Assembly: GCA_020436025.1 (NCBI GenBank) | Contig: JAGQYP010000005.1 | Span: 45,478 to 102,579 of the forward strand | Reading direction: 5' to 3' | DNA from: Crocinitomicaceae bacterium | Lineage (GTDB): Bacteria > Bacteroidota > Bacteroidia > Flavobacteriales_D > Crocinitomicaceae | DNA: 57,102 bases | Part shown: piece after piece, positions 53,040 to 57,102 of the stretch | Layout of the letters: each line of letters begins with the position of its first letter | Position numbering within the stretch: the first letter of the stretch is position 1 | Made by a program: the position numbers and the translations under genes | Notes under the pieces: generated by a model | What the model was told of the DNA's origin: nothing | Seen by the model: only the letters and a program-made list of their open reading frames with translations | Databases searched by the model: none

Positions 53040-53832
53040 TTAGTTGAATGAAATAACCGGAGTGCTTGCGAATGTTAAGTGCTCCGATGTTTTTAAAGAG
53101 AATATACTGTCCTTTTATTCCTTGAATTTGATCAATGATATTTGGGCTTTTGTCTAGATTCACCGTCTTTGCCTTGTCGGGGTATTCAATGACCGGATAA
53201 TGTAAATAAGTAACTTCATCGTCTTCGGTAAAATATTCGATCAGATCAGAAGGAAGCACGTCTTCCAAGGCCCACTTTTCTTCTACTAAATCCACCCCTT
53301 CAAGATATTCATTGGTTAGCATTTTTCTCCAGTTGGTTTTGTCGGTATACACATCTTTCAAAGCCACTTCGATTTGTCCTGCTAACTGGCGATAAGGGAC
53401 TTCCGCGATTTTGATAGCGTAATTGGCTCCTTGATCAATCCACCGTGTTGGGATTTGGTCTTCCCGAGTAATCCCCACTTTAATCGCTGAAGAAACAGCC
53501 AAATAAACAAAATGAGGTCGATTATGATGAATTTCTTCCCATTCCGGATCTCTTCCTCCTCCCAAATGTGCTTCACAAAGTTCTGGGTGGATAATGCAGG
53601 GAGAAGCTTCTGGTGCCGTGGTAAAACAACTAAAACAAAATCCTCCTCCGAATGACTTCTTGGTTTCCGTTCCACAAGCTATGCAGTTGATTCGGCCTTC
53701 AAAATTGATTTCAATTCTGGAACCTATGAGGTCATTCATGTAAATGGCATCTCCATTCAGATCCATGGTATACTGAATCTCATCCCCTTCCATGAGGACC
53801 TTCATCTTCTTTAAATTTCCTTCAAATTTCAT
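53032..53832 (-). CDS. DUF2797-family protein
   Basis: 266 residues, soluble. A treble-clef-like cysteine cluster (CIACGT ... GGGFCFSCF, plus CIIHPELCEAHLGGGRDPEW; about 50-95) is followed by FVYLAVSSAIKVGITREDQ and RWIDQGANYAI. The latter has the look of a GIY-YIG-type core (Y-L ... KVGIT ... R). The DUF2797 family is uncharacterised. Convergent with sppA, sharing the last 8 bases. Confidence 0.85.
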   Translation of the reverse strand: MKFEGNLKKMKVLMEGDEIQYTMDLNGDAIYMNDLIGSRIEINFEGRINCIACGTETKKSFGGGFCFSCFTTAPEASPCIIHPELCEAHLGGGRDPEWEEIHHNRPHFVYLAVSSAIKVGITREDQIPTRWIDQGANYAIKIAEVPYRQLAGQIEVALKDVYTDKTNWRKMLTNEYLEGVDLVEEKWALEDVLPSDLIEYFTEDDEVTYLHYPVIEYPDKAKTVNLDKSPNIIDQIQGIKGQYILFKNIGALNIRKHSGYFIQLTT

Positions 53833-53931
53833 TCTTAGTTGGATTTTGATTCAAAAATAGCATTCAGGATGGGAATCAATAGGTTTTTTTTATATTTTTA
53901 CCTCTCAATTTTGACTACAGAATAAAGAGTT

Positions 53932-54030
53932 ATGGCAGATAATAATTTTGACGAAACAACAGCAGGGATCGGATATGTATTGGTAATCGGACTATTAGTA
54001 ACGATTTTCCTAATCCTTTTAACTCAGTAA
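53932..54030 (+). CDS. Small single-pass membrane protein, 32 residues
   Basis: ATG 53932 to TAA 54030 encodes MADNNFDETTAGIGYVLVIG followed by a hydrophobic segment LLVTIFLILL and TQ. The acidic polar N-terminus and one membrane segment suggest an inner-membrane microprotein. It lies between DUF2797 (divergent) and the GH3-like gene, 70 bases upstream of the latter. A weak -7-like TATATTTT lies upstream. Confidence 0.6.
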   Translation: MADNNFDETTAGIGYVLVIGLLVTIFLILLTQ

Positions 54031-54100
54031 GAGTTTTTTCTGTTTGTTTCTTGTAAATCAACTTATTGTGATTTGAAACAATCACTTATCCTGACAGGGT

Positions 54101-55609
54101 ATGCCAGTACACAAGATATTTTCCTGGTTGATCAAGAAGAGGATTCATCAAATAGATCTCTTTAAGCAATACCCTATAGAAGTTCAAAATGAACTCTTAA
54201 CCAATTTAATTTCACGTGCCAAGGATACCGAATGGGGATTGAAGTTTGGCTTTGATGAAATTGCCAGTTACAAAGATTTTAAGGAGAATGTTCCCTTGCA
54301 GGATTATGATGATGTAAAGCCTTGGGTGGAGCGTTTATTAACCAATGAGCAAAATCTCCTGTGGCCCACAGATACGAAATGGTTTGCCAAATCCAGTGGA
54401 ACTACATCCGAAAAAAGTAAGTTTATTCCCGTTACCAGAGATTCTTTGGAAGATTGTCATTACAAAGCAGGAAAAGATTTGCTGTGTTTGTATTATCATA
54501 ATCACCCAGATGCTAAATTGTACAAGGGAAAACATTTGGTTGTAGGAGGAAGTGCAGAAACCAATAGTCTGAGTTCCGACTCCTATTTTGGGGATTTATC
54601 GGCCATTTTGACAAAGAATTTGCCTTGGTGGGCTGAGATTCGAAGAACACCTTCCAAAAAAATCGCCTTGATGAAAGAGTGGGAGGAAAAGCTGGATAAA
54701 ATGGCGAAGGCGACCATGAATGAAGACGTTGCCATCATAGTTGGTGTGCCCAGCTGGACTTTGGTATTGCTCAAAAGAATATTAGAAATCACAGGGAAAT
54801 CGGATATAAAGGAAGTATGGCCGAATTTGGAGTTGTTCATGCATGGAGGAGTTAGTTTTAGTCCTTACGAAGAGCAATTCAATAAGATCATCAGTGGCAA
54901 GATGAATTACGTAGAGACCTACAATGCTTCCGAAGGATTTTTTGGGATTCAGGATACTAAGGATAAGAAAGAATTATTGCTGATGCTCGATTATGGTATC
55001 TTTTTTGAGTTCATACCTATGTCAGATTACAAAGGAGTGAATTCAAAAACGATCTATAGTTTGGAGGATGTGGAAACCGGAATCGATTATGCCCTTGTTA
55101 TATCAACCAATGGAGGGTTGTGGAGGTATTTGATTGGAGATACGGTCCGATTTACATCCACAGACCCCTATCGAATTGTGGTGACGGGCAGAACCAAGCA
55201 TTTCATTAATGCATTTGGAGAAGAATTGGTAGTGGACAATGCAGAAAAAGCCATTCAATTTGCTTCAGAAAAGTGCGGGGTTTCGGTGGTGGATTATACA
55301 GCGGCGCCAGTTTACATGGGAGAAGAAGCAAGAGGTAGTCACGAATGGTTAATTGAATTTGACGAGGAGCCCGACGACTTGGATTGTTTCAGAGATGCTT
55401 TGGATCAGCATTTAAAAGATTTAAATTCAGATTATGAGGCCAAGAGGAAAGGAGACTTAAGTTTGATGGCTCCTCACATAATTTCGGCCCCTCGAGATAC
55501 GTTTAACTCCTGGTTGAAGTCCAAAGGTAAATTGGGTGGACAGCATAAAGTCCCTCGTTTATCAAACAACCGTAAAATTCTGGAAGATATCAAATCTTTC
55601 ATTCATTGA
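54101..55609 (+). CDS. GH3-family acyl-adenylate-type protein
   Basis: 502 residues. GH3-family proteins in plants conjugate amino acids to jasmonate or auxin; bacterial members are uncharacterised. Motifs: TKWFAKSSGTTSEKSKFIPV (the ATP-binding P-loop-like motif), YNASEGFFGIQ, GGLWRYLIGDTVRFTS and GRTKHFINAFGEELVVDNAE. The last matches the adenylate-forming C-terminal hinge. Probably adenylates an acyl acid in the cytoplasm (inference). Its stop overlaps the TTG start of the next gene (TTGA). Confidence 0.92.
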   Translation: MPVHKIFSWLIKKRIHQIDLFKQYPIEVQNELLTNLISRAKDTEWGLKFGFDEIASYKDFKENVPLQDYDDVKPWVERLLTNEQNLLWPTDTKWFAKSSGTTSEKSKFIPVTRDSLEDCHYKAGKDLLCLYYHNHPDAKLYKGKHLVVGGSAETNSLSSDSYFGDLSAILTKNLPWWAEIRRTPSKKIALMKEWEEKLDKMAKATMNEDVAIIVGVPSWTLVLLKRILEITGKSDIKEVWPNLELFMHGGVSFSPYEEQFNKIISGKMNYVETYNASEGFFGIQDTKDKKELLLMLDYGIFFEFIPMSDYKGVNSKTIYSLEDVETGIDYALVISTNGGLWRYLIGDTVRFTSTDPYRIVVTGRTKHFINAFGEELVVDNAEKAIQFASEKCGVSVVDYTAAPVYMGEEARGSHEWLIEFDEEPDDLDCFRDALDQHLKDLNSDYEAKRKGDLSLMAPHIISAPRDTFNSWLKSKGKLGGQHKVPRLSNNRKILEDIKSFIH

Positions 55610-56430
55610 GAAGTATTGTTATCATAGCAATTTTGGTCTGTTTTCCTTTGTGGGGTCAAGTTAGAATTAAAACAGATACCTTAAATCGTTTGGATACGAA
55701 TTTGGTATTTGTCAAAAAAATTGAAACCCATTTGGATGTGCTTGAATCAGACTATTTGGGAAATTTTTATTTGATCGATAAAGATGTCATCACCAAACTT
55801 TCTCCAAAACTGGACACCATGTTTGAGCAGTCCTTCAAAATAGCAGGTGATTTGACTTCCATGGATGTGGGGCAAAGCATGAAAATCCTTTTGTATTCTC
55901 GGGATCAGAATTTAATTGCCTACCTGGATAATACCCTAACCATGAGTGAGGCTGAAACGAGTCTGGCCGATAAAGGCATGTACATGGTGGAATTGGTGAC
56001 CCTTTCGATGTTGAACAATAATTTATGGGTATACAACGCGGAGAATTTTGCATTGGAGAAATACGATCACAATTTCAATCGAGTTTTTAAAACAGAGAAT
56101 TTAAGTATGTTGCTTTACCAAGAGTTAAGGCCAACAGCACTTTTGGAGTCGGAAGATCAATTGTATTTGAACAATCCCGATCACGGTGTTTTGGTTTTTG
56201 ATGTGTATGGAACCTTTTTGAAAACGATCCCGATTAAAGGAGTGGAGGAGATCCACGTTTTAGATAAGAAAGTCTATTATATCCAGGAAGATCACATTCA
56301 TTATTATGATGAAAAAACCTTAAATACGGATAAATTTAAATTGCCAGTTTCAGGAATCCATTATTTTTGTATTTCTAACGAATATCTAGTCCTTTACGAC
56401 GGCAAATTTGTTCACTTTTACAAGTATTGA
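55606..56430 (+). CDS. Secreted protein of unknown function, beta-propeller-like
   Basis: 274 residues. TTG start overlapping the GH3-like stop (TTGA). Signal peptide MRSIVIIAILVCFPLWGQ, then repeated strand patterns (for example LYYLNNPDHG-type turns, DVYGTFLKTIPIKG, HVLDKKVYYIQEDHIHYYDE) that resemble a WD/NHL-type propeller. No enzymatic motif. Coupled to the GH3-like gene; function unknown. Confidence 0.75.
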   Translation: MRSIVIIAILVCFPLWGQVRIKTDTLNRLDTNLVFVKKIETHLDVLESDYLGNFYLIDKDVITKLSPKLDTMFEQSFKIAGDLTSMDVGQSMKILLYSRDQNLIAYLDNTLTMSEAETSLADKGMYMVELVTLSMLNNNLWVYNAENFALEKYDHNFNRVFKTENLSMLLYQELRPTALLESEDQLYLNNPDHGVLVFDVYGTFLKTIPIKGVEEIHVLDKKVYYIQEDHIHYYDEKTLNTDKFKLPVSGIHYFCISNEYLVLYDGKFVHFYKY

Positions 56431-56437
56431 GTAAAGC

Positions 56438-56468
56438 TTGCCGGGAATCGTAATTTTTTATTAATTTG
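56438..56468 (+). promoter_or_regulatory. Promoter of the deoxynucleoside kinase gene
   Basis: TTG (56438-56440), 20-base spacer, TTAATTTG (56461-56468), 7 of 8 to TAnnTTTG, 17 bases before ATG 56486. Confidence 0.55.
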
Positions 56469-56485
56469 GGTGAAAATTTAAGAAA

Positions 56486-57100
56486 ATGCATATTGCAGTA
56501 GCAGGAAATATAGGATCAGGGAAGACAACATTAACCAAATTATTGGCCAAGCATTTTGAGTGGGATACTCATTTTGAAAATGTTGAGCAGAATCCTTATC
56601 TGAATGATTTCTATAACGATATGCAACGGTGGTCTTTTAACTTGCAGATTTACTATTTGAATTCCAGATTTACACAAATTCAGGAGATCAAAGAATCCAC
56701 CAAGAATGTAATCCAGGACAGAACAATCTACGAAGACGCTTATATCTTCGCTCCCAACTTACATTCCATGGGATTGATGACCACCAGAGATTTCGAGAAT
56801 TACTTTTCTTTATTCAACTTATTGGAATCTTTCATTTCTGCTCCGGATCTATTGATCTACCTAAGAGCATCGGTACCAACTTTGGTGAATCAAATCCAAC
56901 AAAGAGGAAGAGAATACGAAGAATCCATCAGACTAGACTACCTTAAAAGGCTGAACGAAAGATACGAAGCCTGGATTTCTACTTACGACAAAGGAAAACT
57001 TCTAATTGTAGACGTAGACGACAATAATTTCCACGAAAACGCAGAAGATCTAGGGAAAATCATCCGAGATATTGATGCGGAGATTAATGGACTTTTTTGA
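56486..57100 (+). CDS. Deoxynucleoside kinase
   Basis: 204 residues. Phosphorylates deoxynucleosides for DNA synthesis. P-loop GNIGSGKTT (7-15), FENVEQNPYLNDFY, QDRTIYEDAYIFA (the conserved DR/ER region) and the lid arginines QQRGREYEESIRLDYLKRL. Length and motifs fit the dGK/dCK-like family of the deoxynucleoside kinase superfamily; base specificity cannot be told. It complements the nucleoside transporter and thymidylate synthase for salvage. Complete within the window, ending 2 bases before its edge. Confidence 0.93.
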   Translation: MHIAVAGNIGSGKTTLTKLLAKHFEWDTHFENVEQNPYLNDFYNDMQRWSFNLQIYYLNSRFTQIQEIKESTKNVIQDRTIYEDAYIFAPNLHSMGLMTTRDFENYFSLFNLLESFISAPDLLIYLRASVPTLVNQIQQRGREYEESIRLDYLKRLNERYEAWISTYDKGKLLIVDVDDNNFHENAEDLGKIIRDIDAEINGLF

Positions 57101-57102
57101 GT

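Overview
The window looks like a chromosome segment of a Bacteroidota bacterium, most likely Flavobacteriales and perhaps close to Crocinitomicaceae. That placement is inferred from gene content, not computed. Supporting signs: AT-rich DNA; promoters of the TTG-N(18-23)-TAnnTTTG type instead of -35/-10 boxes; almost no Shine-Dalgarno sequences; a PorP/SprF protein and a C-terminal type IX secretion sorting domain; and Bacteroidota-typical families (DUF4290, GH3-like, DUF2279, single-zinc-site DnaJ). No prophage, IS element, CRISPR array, tRNA or rRNA was found. The one RNA gene is rnpB. Apart from the stretch filled by rnpB, no gene-free gap exceeds about 300 bases.

Layout. 1-2340: beta-oxidation 3-hydroxyacyl-CoA dehydrogenase/enoyl-CoA hydratase (cut by the window start) behind a MarR regulator with a likely operator. 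2.4-5.1 kb: a coiled-coil membrane protein and an MlaFE-type lipid ABC transporter pair without an MCE protein. 5.2-7.6 kb, + strand: small lipoprotein, SprT-like protein, mannose-1-phosphate guanylyltransferase, zinc-motif protein. 7.7-12.2 kb, - strand: DinB-like and unknown genes, then thyA-folA-topB. 12.4-14.3 kb: ParDE toxin-antitoxin, glutaminase, small unknown. 14.3-22.1 kb: LamG/T9SS secreted protein, TPR-HTH regulator, and a large TPR-4xGAF-PP2C phosphatase. 22.3-26.3 kb: nucleoside transporter, bifunctional nuclease, etfA, etfB. 26.6-32.8 kb, + strand: pdhB, a membrane-YceI fusion, DUF2279, rhomboid, GT-C-like protein. 32.9-36.8 kb: SixA-like phosphatase, then ECF sigma / membrane-anchored beta-barrel protein / lipoprotein, and a YjbR-like protein. 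36.8-39.3 kb: a signal-less HtrA-like protease and a partner that appears to share its C-terminal fold. 39.5-44.3 kb: porP/sprF, rnpB, and an overlapping pair of unknown envelope genes. 44.4-50.5 kb, - strand: dnaJ, grpE, thioredoxin-like, murA, DUF4290, and a TPR/OmpA-like lipoprotein. 50.6-57.1 kb: folK, sppA, DUF2797, a 32-residue membrane protein, GH3-like protein, an unknown secreted protein and a deoxynucleoside kinase.

Themes. Nucleotide and folate metabolism is spread over the window (thyA, folA, folK, nucleoside transporter, deoxynucleoside kinase). The least explained gene sets are the cytoplasmic protease pair (36.8-39.3 kb), the sigma/barrel/lipoprotein cassette with an inverted repeat around its promoter (33.4-36.4 kb), and the 366/744-residue pair (40.9-44.2 kb). 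One technical anomaly matters: a stretch inside dnaJ (45145-45199) matches an Illumina adapter at about 80 percent identity, so the glycine-rich linker of that gene should not be trusted.
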